Shown here piece by piece: positions 14,644-22,971 of a stretch of DNA of 32,046 nucleotides. Positions within the stretch are counted from its first letter, which is position 1, and the number at the start of each line of letters is the position of its first letter. The translations under genes and the position numbers were made by a program. The notes beneath the pieces are model-generated. The model was not told the DNA's origin, ran no database searches, and saw nothing but the letters and a program-made list of their open reading frames with translations. The DNA is from Planctomycetota bacterium (GTDB lineage Bacteria; Planctomycetota; SZUA-567; H5-PLA8): NCBI GenBank assembly GCA_026692735.1, contig JAPLOD010000641.1, positions 1 to 32,046 of the forward strand, written 5' to 3'.

Positions 14644-17442
14644 ATGATCCCCCGCAACCTGATCGCCATCGGTGCTGTGTGGATGCTCCCCTGCATCGGC
14701 CTGCCGGCGGGCGAGACCGTCCAGTGCCCCGCCAAGGCCGACGTCTGGCTCTCCGCCGCCAACCGCGATGAGAGCGACACCAACGGCGGCAAGGCGCCCC
14801 GCATCAAGCTCAAAGTCTGGCAGGAATTCGGCCTCGTTGACTTCGACGTCTCCGCGCTGAAAGGCAAGAAGATCGAGTCGGCCGCGCTGCGCGTCGCGCC
14901 GGCCGGAGGCGCCGTGTTCGGCGGCGCGCGCGGCACCGATCTGCGCTGGTTCACGGTCTCGACGGTCAGCAGCCCGTGGGTCGAGGGCGAAGGCACGTCG
15001 TACACCAAGGACGACAAGGGCAAGGGCGCCACGTTCAACGAAGCCAGCTACAAGACGCGCCCCTGGACCGTCCCCGGCTCCAGGTGCTGGGACGTCATCC
15101 TCGGCAACGGCAAGACGCTGCGCTGCGACGTAGACGCGGGCGATCCCAAGGACGGCTGGTTCACCATCCCGCTCGACAAGCGGCTCGTTGAGGCGCTCGC
15201 GGCCGGCGCCTCCTACGGCCTGCTGCTGATGGACGGTTCCACGGGCGTGGATCGCAACAGCTACATCCATTCCCGCGAGAGCAAGATGCCGCCGTGCCTG
15301 ACCGTGACGCTTGCCGGCGACAGTACCAAAGCGCCGTCGCCGCCGGCGAACGTGACGCTCAAGCCCTCCCCGCTTGACGCCTCGCCGACCGAGGGCGCGG
15401 TGGTCGTCTCCCTCACCGTGCCCGAAGGGGCATTCGCCTACGCGGTCAAAGTGGACGGCAAGGACGTCCTGCGCTGGCAGATTCCCTTCGCGCAGAAGGC
15501 CGGCAGCACGCAGAGCTTCATCCTGGACCATCTCCCACCGGACACGGAAGTGAAGCTGGAGGTCGCGGCGCTGGACACCGCGGGCAACACCTCGGCCTTT
15601 GCGTCGGCCGGCGGCAAGAGCGGCCCGAAGATCACGGTGCCGCCGCTGCCTGTGACGCCGCTCGCCCCCTCGACCGCCGAATCGCCCGCCATCAAGGACA
15701 AGCTGAGGGTCTGGGCCTTCCCCGAGATCTGCAAGCTCGACCCGCTCACCGGCAAGGTCATCCTCGAGAAAGGCATGGACGCGGCCGCCTCCGGCAACAG
15801 CGTGTGGGACGCCAAGACGGCGACCATCCGCGTGTGCGCGGCGCGCGGTGAAATCGCGGCCTTTCAGCTCGCCCTGGAAACGCTCGGCGGGCCGGTTGAC
15901 GACGTGAAGGTCGCCGTGGCGGGCCTCGAAGGCGTCAGCGCGAAGCTGTGGCGCACGTGGTTCGTGAACATCAAAGGCACGTGGCAGGCCGACTACGCCA
16001 TCCCCTTGGCTGACGGCTCGCTCGCCGTTCCAGCGGCCGACAACAAGATTGACAAGCAGAAGGCCGCTGTCGTCGCCGTGGACCTGATTGTCCCCGCGAA
16101 CGCGAAGGCCGGCGAGCAGAACGGCACGGTTACGGTTTCCGCGGGCGGCTCTGAGGTCAAGCTCAAGCTGCAGGTCAAAGTGTTCCCCGCTGTCATTCCG
16201 CCTGAGATTCACTTCAACCCGGAACTCAACGCGTACGGCGGCCCCGGCGACGCGGGCAGCGACCTGTGGTTCGATTCCCACCGCCTCGCGCATTACCACC
16301 GCTGCGCCATCAACCGCGTGGGATACTCGCAGAGCGGCAACATGCACCCGGATGTGACGCCCGGCGCCGGCCCCGACGGCCACATCACCGACTGGGCGCG
16401 CTACGACAAGAATGTCGGCCCGCTGCTCGACGGCTCGGCGTTCAAGGACAACCCGCGCGCCGGCGCGCCTGTGGCGGATCTCTACCTGCCGCACCACGAG
16501 AACTGGCCGCTGCCGATGGTGGGCAACTACAACCCCGGCTGCAAGACCGAGGGCGCGAACTGGAAGCCCATCCACGACATATTCGCCAAACCGCCGGAGC
16601 AGGCGTTCACCCAGGCGTACCAGGATGCCTTCGTCACCAGCGTCGCGGACTTCACGAAGCACGCCGAGGAGAAGGGCTGGAGCAGGACGATCTTCCAGTG
16701 CTACAACAATAACAAAGTCCAGTTCGGCAAAGAGCGCCTGCGCGGAACGGCCTGGACGATGGACGAGCCGTATATGTACCTCGACTGGCACGCCCTGCTC
16801 TTCTTCAGCCGCATGTACCACAAGGGAATTGCCGCCGCCAAGACCACCCACTTCGCCTTCCGCGGCGACATCAGCCGGCCCATGTGGCAGGGGAACTGCT
16901 TTGACGGCCTCATGGAGGTGATGTACGCCAATTCGGAACTCTTTACCATGATGCCCCTGATGAAAGACCACAAGCGCCGCATGCCGGTGAGCATCGTCTG
17001 CTACGGCGGGGCCAACAGCCAGGACCGCGCCAACCACGAAAGCACCGCGTGGTGCCTCAAAGCGTACGTGCACGAATGTGACGGCGTGCTGCCGTGGCAG
17101 AGCCTCGGCGGCGACAGCGCCTTCGACAAGGGCGACAGCCCGGACAGCGGCAACTCGCTGATCGTGGACGGCCGCAAACGCTTCAACGTCAACGCCATCG
17201 CCTCCTTCCGCGTCCACGCCTTCCGCAGCGGCGCGCAACTCTCCGAGCTGCTGCGCCTGCTGGAACTCAAGAAAGGCTGGGGCCGCACGCACAGCGGCGC
17301 GCTGGTCGCGCAAGTGATCCCGCTCGGCGCGGAATTCCAGCAGGCCTTCCGCGACGACGCCGCGGCGTTGAAGTTCAACGAGCTGAATGGCGACCGCTTC
17401 GTGCAGCTCAAGGAAGCGCTGCTGAAGCTGCTGGCGGAGTGA
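14644..17442 (+). CDS. Secreted GH123-like (DUF4091) glycosidase-type protein with N-terminal DNRLRE-like domain
   Basis: This 932-residue protein starts at 14644 (MIPRNLIAIGAVWMLPCIGL) after GGAGGTG (14632-14638). A signal peptide ending near GLPAG is followed by a DNRLRE-like beta-sandwich (about 25-230; VWLSAANRDESDTNGGKAPR, ending YIHSRESKMPPCLTVT). A fibronectin-like beta domain (about 235-345) and a large C-terminal part (about 355-932) come next. That part resembles the DUF4091/GH123 class: a beta-rich lead (AARGEIAAFQLAL) and then a barrel-like region with the acidic pair D707-E708 in AWTMDEPYMYLDWH. GH123 enzymes are beta-N-acetylgalactosaminidases that use neighbouring Asp and Glu in substrate-assisted catalysis. 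The activity here is inferred from this pattern only. It is the first of five exported genes on this strand. Confidence 0.78.
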   Translation: MIPRNLIAIGAVWMLPCIGLPAGETVQCPAKADVWLSAANRDESDTNGGKAPRIKLKVWQEFGLVDFDVSALKGKKIESAALRVAPAGGAVFGGARGTDLRWFTVSTVSSPWVEGEGTSYTKDDKGKGATFNEASYKTRPWTVPGSRCWDVILGNGKTLRCDVDAGDPKDGWFTIPLDKRLVEALAAGASYGLLLMDGSTGVDRNSYIHSRESKMPPCLTVTLAGDSTKAPSPPANVTLKPSPLDASPTEGAVVVSLTVPEGAFAYAVKVDGKDVLRWQIPFAQKAGSTQSFILDHLPPDTEVKLEVAALDTAGNTSAFASAGGKSGPKITVPPLPVTPLAPSTAESPAIKDKLRVWAFPEICKLDPLTGKVILEKGMDAAASGNSVWDAKTATIRVCAARGEIAAFQLALETLGGPVDDVKVAVAGLEGVSAKLWRTWFVNIKGTWQADYAIPLADGSLAVPAADNKIDKQKAAVVAVDLIVPANAKAGEQNGTVTVSAGGSEVKLKLQVKVFPAVIPPEIHFNPELNAYGGPGDAGSDLWFDSHRLAHYHRCAINRVGYSQSGNMHPDVTPGAGPDGHITDWARYDKNVGPLLDGSAFKDNPRAGAPVADLYLPHHENWPLPMVGNYNPGCKTEGANWKPIHDIFAKPPEQAFTQAYQDAFVTSVADFTKHAEEKGWSRTIFQCYNNNKVQFGKERLRGTAWTMDEPYMYLDWHALLFFSRMYHKGIAAAKTTHFAFRGDISRPMWQGNCFDGLMEVMYANSELFTMMPLMKDHKRRMPVSIVCYGGANSQDRANHESTAWCLKAYVHECDGVLPWQSLGGDSAFDKGDSPDSGNSLIVDGRKRFNVNAIASFRVHAFRSGAQLSELLRLLELKKGWGRTHSGALVAQVIPLGAEFQQAFRDDAAALKFNELNGDRFVQLKEALLKLLAE

Positions 17443-17450
17443 CCCCGTGC

Positions 17451-17469
17451 CGCAAGCCTCTGGATCGCG
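17451..17469. repeat. Decayed copy of the CGCGATCC-TCT hairpin
   Basis: CGCAAGCC (17451-17458), loop TCT and GGATCGCG (17462-17469) pair at six of eight positions. The right arm equals that of the copy at 8037-8055, and the left arm has changed at two positions. It lies in the 72-base gap between the two GH123-like genes. Confidence 0.6.
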
Positions 17470-17514
17470 CAGCGCTGTGTGCCCCATCGTCCCGCATTGC
17501 CGGAGAGCGTCCCC

Positions 17515-20500
17515 ATGACACACCCTCATCGCCTGCCCCTGGCCGTTCTGCTGCTCGTGGCCGGCGCCGCCTGCCATGCCGGCTCTGTCCCCGAGGACAA
17601 GCTGGGCCATTTCCTGGTGCCAAGGATGTCCAAGCCGCCCGCGCTGGACGGCCGTGTTGACCCGGACGAATGGAGGGAATCCGTCGCTGTCAGCGGCCTC
17701 GCTCAACAGAACCCCGGCGGCAACTACCTCATCATGCGCCCGACGACGTACTTCCTGGCGTGGGATGAAGACCATCTCTACCTTGCCTGCCGCACCTGGA
17801 TCATGCCCGGCTACAAGCCGCACGTCGGCGGCCGCGCGCCGGGCGCGGTGACGGCCTTCGACGACGGCATGGAATTCAGTTTCAAGCCGATGGGCAAGAA
17901 CGTCGCCCCGGGACGCGCGGACAGCTCCTACAAGTTCTTCATCAGTTGTCTGGGCAACGACGGCGACCTCGCGCGCGTCTCCGTCGGACAGCTCTTCCGC
18001 AACTGGCAGCCGCGCTTCAAGACCGCCGCGCGTCTCACCGAGCCGGGCTCGGCCCCGCGCGGCGGCCGGTGGTGGGAATGCGAGGTCGTCATGGAGACGC
18101 GCGACTTCGAGCTCACCGGCGCCAATCGGCCCGGCGACCGCTGGAATATGCTGCTCGCCTTCAACCACATCCCGGGCTGGATGCAGGCCGCCATCCCGAT
18201 CAACAGCGGCTACTTCGACGCGAGCGGCTTTCCCGAGTTCATACTGGCCGCCGACGTCCCGGCGGTGAAGGTGACGATGGACGAACTGCCTGGCCCCATG
18301 GACGGCGTGGCGGCCGCGCAGTTCAAGGTCTTCAACCCCACGCCCCAACCCGCGCAGGTGAGCATCTTGGCACACTACAGCGAAGTGTCCGAGAAGGCCG
18401 GCGCCAAGGGCACGGTGGAGCTGACCGAGTTCCTCAGGAAAGAGCAGCCGCTCACGGTGGAGCCGGGCAAGACGGCCGAGTTCAAGATCAGCGAGAAGCT
18501 CCCGCGCGATCTGGGCAAGAACACGGGCGGCGTCTTCTACCGCGTGACGCAGGGCGGCCTCGAACTGTTCCGCTACTTCGCCTACTTCAGACTCGGGTAC
18601 GAGGACCGCTGGGTGAAGTACACGCCGCCCACGGAGGCGTTCCCGCTTTCCGGCTCGTTCAACCCCGCGCGCAACAACTTCCTGCTCCAGGCCGACACGT
18701 ACTACCTCGACCGTCCCGACACCGCGGCGGAGGCGCGCTTCCGCGTCTGTCGTGATGGCGATGCGGTGCCCGTCGCCGAAGGCCGCATTGACCGCGTGGA
18801 ACACTTCTACTTCTCCGAACTGCTCCAACTCGCGCAGCTCCAGGAGGGCACCTATCAGGTCGAGGCGACGATCCGGACCAAGGACGGCAAGGAACTCGGC
18901 CCCGTGAGGACCTCCTTCAACAAGTTTGATGAAGCGAAGGTCTTCGGCGCGTGGTGGCAGAACAAGCTCGGCGACACCGAGCGCATCATCCCACCCTTTG
19001 AGCCGTTGAAGAAGCAAGACGAGACCGTCAGCGTCTGGGGCCGCAGCTACACCCTCGACGCCCTCGGCCTGCCGCGTGAGGTGCTCTCGCAAGGCCAGGC
19101 CGTGTCCGCCGCGCCCGCGCGCATCGTTGCGACCGTCGGCGGCAAGGAGTGCGTCATCAAGCTGGAAGACGGCGTCAGCTTCTCGGAGAAGAAGGAGTGG
19201 CGGCACTCGTTCAAGGGCAAAGCCAAAGCGAAAGAGGCCGGGCTGGTCTTCACGAGCACCGGCACAATCGAGCAGGACGGTCTTGTGCTGCTCAACCTCA
19301 CGTACGCGCCTGCCGGCAAGGAACCGGTCACCATTGACGCACTGCGCATTGAGTTCCCGGTGCGCGCCGAAGAGGCCGAGTGTCTTCTGTGCGGCGGCGC
19401 GGGCGGCAACTTCGCGTCGCTCTCGCACATGATCCTGCCCAAGGACAAGCAGGGCCGTCTCTGGTCCACGCTCGATACCGGCAAAGGCGGCTCGATGATG
19501 ACCCTCGGCTCGTTCTATCCCGACGTGTGGCTGGGCAACGAACGCCGCGGCCTGCTCTGGTGGGCGGACAGCGACCTGGGCTGGGTGCCCGACGACGACG
19601 TTCCCGCGCATGAAGTCTTGCGCGAAGGCAACGTTGTCGTGTTGCGCAACAACATCATCGGCAAGCCGTTCACGCTCGCCGAAGCGCGCACCATCACGTT
19701 CGGCTACATGGCCTCGCCGTTTCGCCCCTTGGTGAAAGGCTGGCGCATGGCGATCCATTCCGAAGACGGCACCTTCGACGGCCCGCACAAGAAGCACAAG
19801 GACCCGAAGACCGGCGAGCAGGTTGACGGCTGGAACTGGCTCAACCCGCCCTCGCGCGATCCGCAGGAATGGCCGGAACTGTGGGCGGAGCAGAAGAAGG
19901 AAGCCGACGCGAAGGTGAAGCGCGAGCAGCCGTTCAACCCCGCCCAGGCGCGCAACAGGAACTACGTCCACACGTCCGTGCCGCTGGTGGGCTGGGGGCC
20001 GCTGACCACCGACCCGCTCGCGCCGCAATACTTCGGCCCGGAATGGGCTGAGAACACGCTCAGCCCCACCCAGCGCGATTTCCTGATCTGGCTCTGCGAC
20101 CGCGCGTTCGGCGAAGGCGGCTTGCGAACGATCTACTGGGACATCTTCTATATCCATTGCTCGAGGAACGAGCAGAATGGCACGGGGTACCGCCTCCCCG
20201 ACGGGCGAGTGCAGACGACCTACCAGGGCTTCAACCTGCGCCGCTACATGATGCGCCTGTACGCTCTGATGTACGACCACGGGCTGACGCCGGGATCGAA
20301 CGTCTCACACGGCACGAACTCTTTCCCGCTCGTCGCCTTCCCGTGGATGGACGCGGTCCTCGACGGCGAATGGGCCGAGATCACCGACGCCACACCGCGC
20401 GACTGGGTGGACTTCTACCCCGCCGAACGCATGCGCCCCATGGCCGTCGCCGAGAACTTCGGGACGATCATCAGTTGGATGTGTTTGTTCCACGTGAAGG

Positions 20501-21327
20501 ACAAGGAGCGCGAGAAGCGCCTCTTCCGCGGCTTCATGGACTACCAGCGCCTCCACGACACCTGGACCGGCCAGGACGGCCGCTTCCCGCCGCAGGCCGT
20601 CCTCGACTTCGGTCTGAACGACGAACGCCTGCAGTACGTGCCCTACTGGCGCAACACGGCGTTCGTGACCGACGACAAGGACCTGCTTGTGTCGCAGTGG
20701 CGGCTGCCCGACCGTGTGCTGCTGCTGGTGTTCAACAACAACCGCCAACAGACGAAGGACGTGAAGCTGAAGGTGGACATGAAGCAGGCTCTCGGCGAAG
20801 CGCGCGAGCTGAAGGCCACCGCTCGCGAGCTGGGCGAATGCGGCGACCCCACCGTCACGTTCGACGAAGACAGTCATGTCCTTGCCGTGCCCGGCCTCGA
20901 ACCGCACACGGCGCGATACGTCGGCCTGCGCGCGAACACAACCGCGCGCGGCATGGCCCGCATATTGCCCCAGGAGGTGCTCGACTGGGGAGTGTATAGC
21001 CCATCCATGGTATGGGAGGCGCCCAGCCAGCGGGGAGACGTTGTTTGCGACGATGCCGAGGTGTCGCTGGCCGTGTGGCGTGCCCCAGACCGCGTGGTGC
21101 TGTTCGTCACCAACGAGAAGGGAACGAAGGCCAAAGACGTGACGCTCAGCATTGATCTGGAGAAGCTCGGTCTGGTGCCCAAGCTGCCGTGGCAGCAATT
21201 TGTGCGTGTACGCACGTTCGCGCCGGAGAAGACGCCGCAGGCGACACTCGATTTCTACGCCCGGAAGCTTACCGTACCCAAGATTGAGCCTAAGACGGTC
21301 CGGCTTGTTGGCGTCCGTCTGTACTGA
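17515..21327 (+). CDS. Large secreted GH123/DUF6067-like glycosidase-type protein with CBM9/DOMON-like N-terminus
   Basis: This 1270-residue protein starts at 17515 (MTHPHRLPLAVLLLVAGAAC), with GGAGAG eight bases upstream and likely signal cleavage after CHA. The first 240 residues look like a CBM9/DOMON-type sugar-binding sandwich (PALDGRVDPDEWRESVAVSG, then ITFLAWDEDHLYLACRTW-like text and HIPGWMQAAIPINSGYFD). Beta-rich regions follow, then a probable (beta/alpha) barrel around 800-1050 (LSPTQRDFLIWLCDRAFGEG, TIYWDIFYIHCSRNEQNG, PWMDAVLDGEWAEITDATPR). Two C-terminal beta domains repeat the phrase WRxPDRVxLxVxNxxxxxxKDVxLxxD at about 1062 and 1196. The barrel text resembles the DUF6067/GH123-related proteins of planctomycetes and Lentisphaerae. 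Catalytic residues and substrate are not established; the acidic residues in YWDIF and DGEWAE are candidates. Confidence 0.75.
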   Translation: MTHPHRLPLAVLLLVAGAACHAGSVPEDKLGHFLVPRMSKPPALDGRVDPDEWRESVAVSGLAQQNPGGNYLIMRPTTYFLAWDEDHLYLACRTWIMPGYKPHVGGRAPGAVTAFDDGMEFSFKPMGKNVAPGRADSSYKFFISCLGNDGDLARVSVGQLFRNWQPRFKTAARLTEPGSAPRGGRWWECEVVMETRDFELTGANRPGDRWNMLLAFNHIPGWMQAAIPINSGYFDASGFPEFILAADVPAVKVTMDELPGPMDGVAAAQFKVFNPTPQPAQVSILAHYSEVSEKAGAKGTVELTEFLRKEQPLTVEPGKTAEFKISEKLPRDLGKNTGGVFYRVTQGGLELFRYFAYFRLGYEDRWVKYTPPTEAFPLSGSFNPARNNFLLQADTYYLDRPDTAAEARFRVCRDGDAVPVAEGRIDRVEHFYFSELLQLAQLQEGTYQVEATIRTKDGKELGPVRTSFNKFDEAKVFGAWWQNKLGDTERIIPPFEPLKKQDETVSVWGRSYTLDALGLPREVLSQGQAVSAAPARIVATVGGKECVIKLEDGVSFSEKKEWRHSFKGKAKAKEAGLVFTSTGTIEQDGLVLLNLTYAPAGKEPVTIDALRIEFPVRAEEAECLLCGGAGGNFASLSHMILPKDKQGRLWSTLDTGKGGSMMTLGSFYPDVWLGNERRGLLWWADSDLGWVPDDDVPAHEVLREGNVVVLRNNIIGKPFTLAEARTITFGYMASPFRPLVKGWRMAIHSEDGTFDGPHKKHKDPKTGEQVDGWNWLNPPSRDPQEWPELWAEQKKEADAKVKREQPFNPAQARNRNYVHTSVPLVGWGPLTTDPLAPQYFGPEWAENTLSPTQRDFLIWLCDRAFGEGGLRTIYWDIFYIHCSRNEQNGTGYRLPDGRVQTTYQGFNLRRYMMRLYALMYDHGLTPGSNVSHGTNSFPLVAFPWMDAVLDGEWAEITDATPRDWVDFYPAERMRPMAVAENFGTIISWMCLFHVKDKEREKRLFRGFMDYQRLHDTWTGQDGRFPPQAVLDFGLNDERLQYVPYWRNTAFVTDDKDLLVSQWRLPDRVLLLVFNNNRQQTKDVKLKVDMKQALGEARELKATARELGECGDPTVTFDEDSHVLAVPGLEPHTARYVGLRANTTARGMARILPQEVLDWGVYSPSMVWEAPSQRGDVVCDDAEVSLAVWRAPDRVVLFVTNEKGTKAKDVTLSIDLEKLGLVPKLPWQQFVRVRTFAPEKTPQATLDFYARKLTVPKIEPKTVRLVGVRLY

Positions 21328-21465
21328 GGAAAACGGCCGCCGTACTGTTCAACCTGCCCCACGGGGTGTATACAGATGAGGGTTCCGACGGCATGCTTGG
21401 GCTTCAGAACGCACGGGGGGTTCCGGTCGCAGCATGAGAGCACGCTTTGGAAGGGAGAACAGAAG

Positions 21466-22863
21466 ATGAGAAAGGCCACCGTTTCCAGGAGGAGTCTGCT
21501 GCAGGGCGTCGCGGCCACCGCTGCCACGGTCCTGGTCCTGCCTCGGTCCGTCTGGGGCGCGAACGACAAGCCCAACGTCGCCAGCATTGGTTGCTCAGGC
21601 AAGGGCGGCAGCGACATCGGCGACATCATGGGTTGCGGCTGCACTATGGTGGCGCTCTGCGACACCGATGACGGTCCGCTCAACGGCCAGGCCAAGAACC
21701 ATCCGAATGCCAAGAAGTTCAAGGATTTCCGCAAGCTGTTCGACGAGATGGCCAAGGACATAGACATCGTCACTGTCAGCACCCCTGACCACACTCACTT
21801 CCCCGCTTCCATGGCCGCCCTCACGGCCGGCAAACACGTCTTCACCCAGAAGCCCATGACGCACAATATCTGGGAGGCGCGCAAGCTGGCGGAAGTGGCG
21901 CGCGAGAAGAAGCTGATGTCCCTGATGGGCATCCAGGGCCACGCCAACGAGTCCGCCCGCAACCTGTGCGAGTGGGTCTGGGCCGGCGCCATCGGCAACG
22001 TCACTGAAGTGCACTACTGGACCAATCGGCCCATCTGGCCCCAGGGCATTGACCGCCCCAAGGATGTGAAACAGCCGCCCGCGTCGCTCGACTGGGACTG
22101 CTGGCTCAATGTCGCTCCCCAGCGGCCGTATCACAACTGCTACTGCCCGTTCGCGTGGCGCGGCTGGTGGGACTACGGCGCCGGCGCCATGGGCGACATC
22201 GGCTGCCACGTCATGGACGCCGCCTTCTGGGCCCTCGACCTGCGCTACCCGACGAGCATTTCCGCGGAGACCTCGGACAAGCACGAAGAGACGGCGCCCA
22301 AGTGGGCCATCATCACCTACGAATTCCCGGCGCGCGGCAGGCTGGCGCCCTGCAAGGTCATCTGGCACGATGGCGGAAAGAAGCCCCCCGTGCCGAAGGA
22401 CGATCCGACCTTCAAGATGAACCCGGAATGCGGCGCCTTCCTCCTCGGTGACAAGGGCACGCTGTGGCACGACTTCTACTGTGGCACGGCCCGCATCATC
22501 CCCGAGGCCAAGCAGAAGGAAGCCAATGTCAGCAAGATCCCTAAGACCCTTCCGCGCTGCCAGGGCGGCCACATGCGCGAATTCGTCACCGCCTGCAAGA
22601 CCGGCAAGCCTCCGTTCGGGGCAAACTACGAGTACGCCGCGGCGCTCACGGAGTTCGTCCTGCTCGGCAACCTTGCCGTCCGGGCGGGGCAGAAGATCCT
22701 GTGGGATCCGAAGAAGATGGCTGTCACGAACGTGGATGCCGCGAATAAGTGGGTCCGCCGCGAACCGCGCAAGGGATGGGACCAGTACTACAAGGGCCTG
22801 TCGGACGTCCCGCCGCCGCCCCACCCCGAGGTCGGTGCGCCGAACACTGTGACGACGAAGTAA
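21466..22863 (+). CDS. Tat-exported Gfo/Idh/MocA-family oxidoreductase
   Basis: This 465-residue protein starts at 21466 (MRKATVSRRSLLQGVAATAA), with AGGGAG nine bases upstream. SRRSLLQG followed by a hydrophobic stretch and VWGAN is a twin-arginine signal, so the protein would cross the membrane folded with its cofactor. The N-terminal Rossmann fold has VASIGCSGKGGSDIG and ALCDTDD; VTVSTPDHTHFPASMAALTA and HVFTQKPMTHN follow, the latter carrying the family Lys of the EKP motif (here QKP). The C-terminal alpha/beta domain includes GAMGDIGCHVMDAAFWALDL. Members oxidise or reduce sugars and inositols with NAD(P). A Tat-exported version is typical of planctomycetes. It lies within the exported glycosidase block. 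Confidence 0.9.
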   Translation: MRKATVSRRSLLQGVAATAATVLVLPRSVWGANDKPNVASIGCSGKGGSDIGDIMGCGCTMVALCDTDDGPLNGQAKNHPNAKKFKDFRKLFDEMAKDIDIVTVSTPDHTHFPASMAALTAGKHVFTQKPMTHNIWEARKLAEVAREKKLMSLMGIQGHANESARNLCEWVWAGAIGNVTEVHYWTNRPIWPQGIDRPKDVKQPPASLDWDCWLNVAPQRPYHNCYCPFAWRGWWDYGAGAMGDIGCHVMDAAFWALDLRYPTSISAETSDKHEETAPKWAIITYEFPARGRLAPCKVIWHDGGKKPPVPKDDPTFKMNPECGAFLLGDKGTLWHDFYCGTARIIPEAKQKEANVSKIPKTLPRCQGGHMREFVTACKTGKPPFGANYEYAAALTEFVLLGNLAVRAGQKILWDPKKMAVTNVDAANKWVRREPRKGWDQYYKGLSDVPPPPHPEVGAPNTVTTK

Positions 22864-22923
22864 CGCTTCGCCGTCGGCTTGCGTCATACGACCGCCCGAG
22901 GTTCACTCGGATATAGCAGCGTA

Positions 22924-22946
22924 GGGGCGCCCCTGCGTGGGCGCCC
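22924..22946. repeat. Twin GC-rich palindromes that can form one hairpin
   Basis: GGGGCGCCCC (22924-22933) and GGGCGCCC (22939-22946) are each self-complementary. Together GGGCGCCC at 22925-22932 and 22939-22946 can pair around loop CTGCGT. They lie between the oxidoreductase and propeller genes, 26 bases before the latter's start. Confidence 0.6.
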
Positions 22947-22971
22947 GTCGCTTCTGCCGTCGGAGCGAGTG

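Noticed and set aside
14599-20280. Minus-strand open frame of 1893 codons antisense to both GH123-like genes
   Set aside because: It mirrors the third-position GC bias of two real genes, has Arg/His/Val-rich non-domain text, and runs straight through two genes and the gap between them.
21328-21465. Promoter or small gene before the Tat oxidoreductase
   Set aside because: A TTCAAC and TATACA pair has 15-base spacing, and the short frame there has no protein texture.
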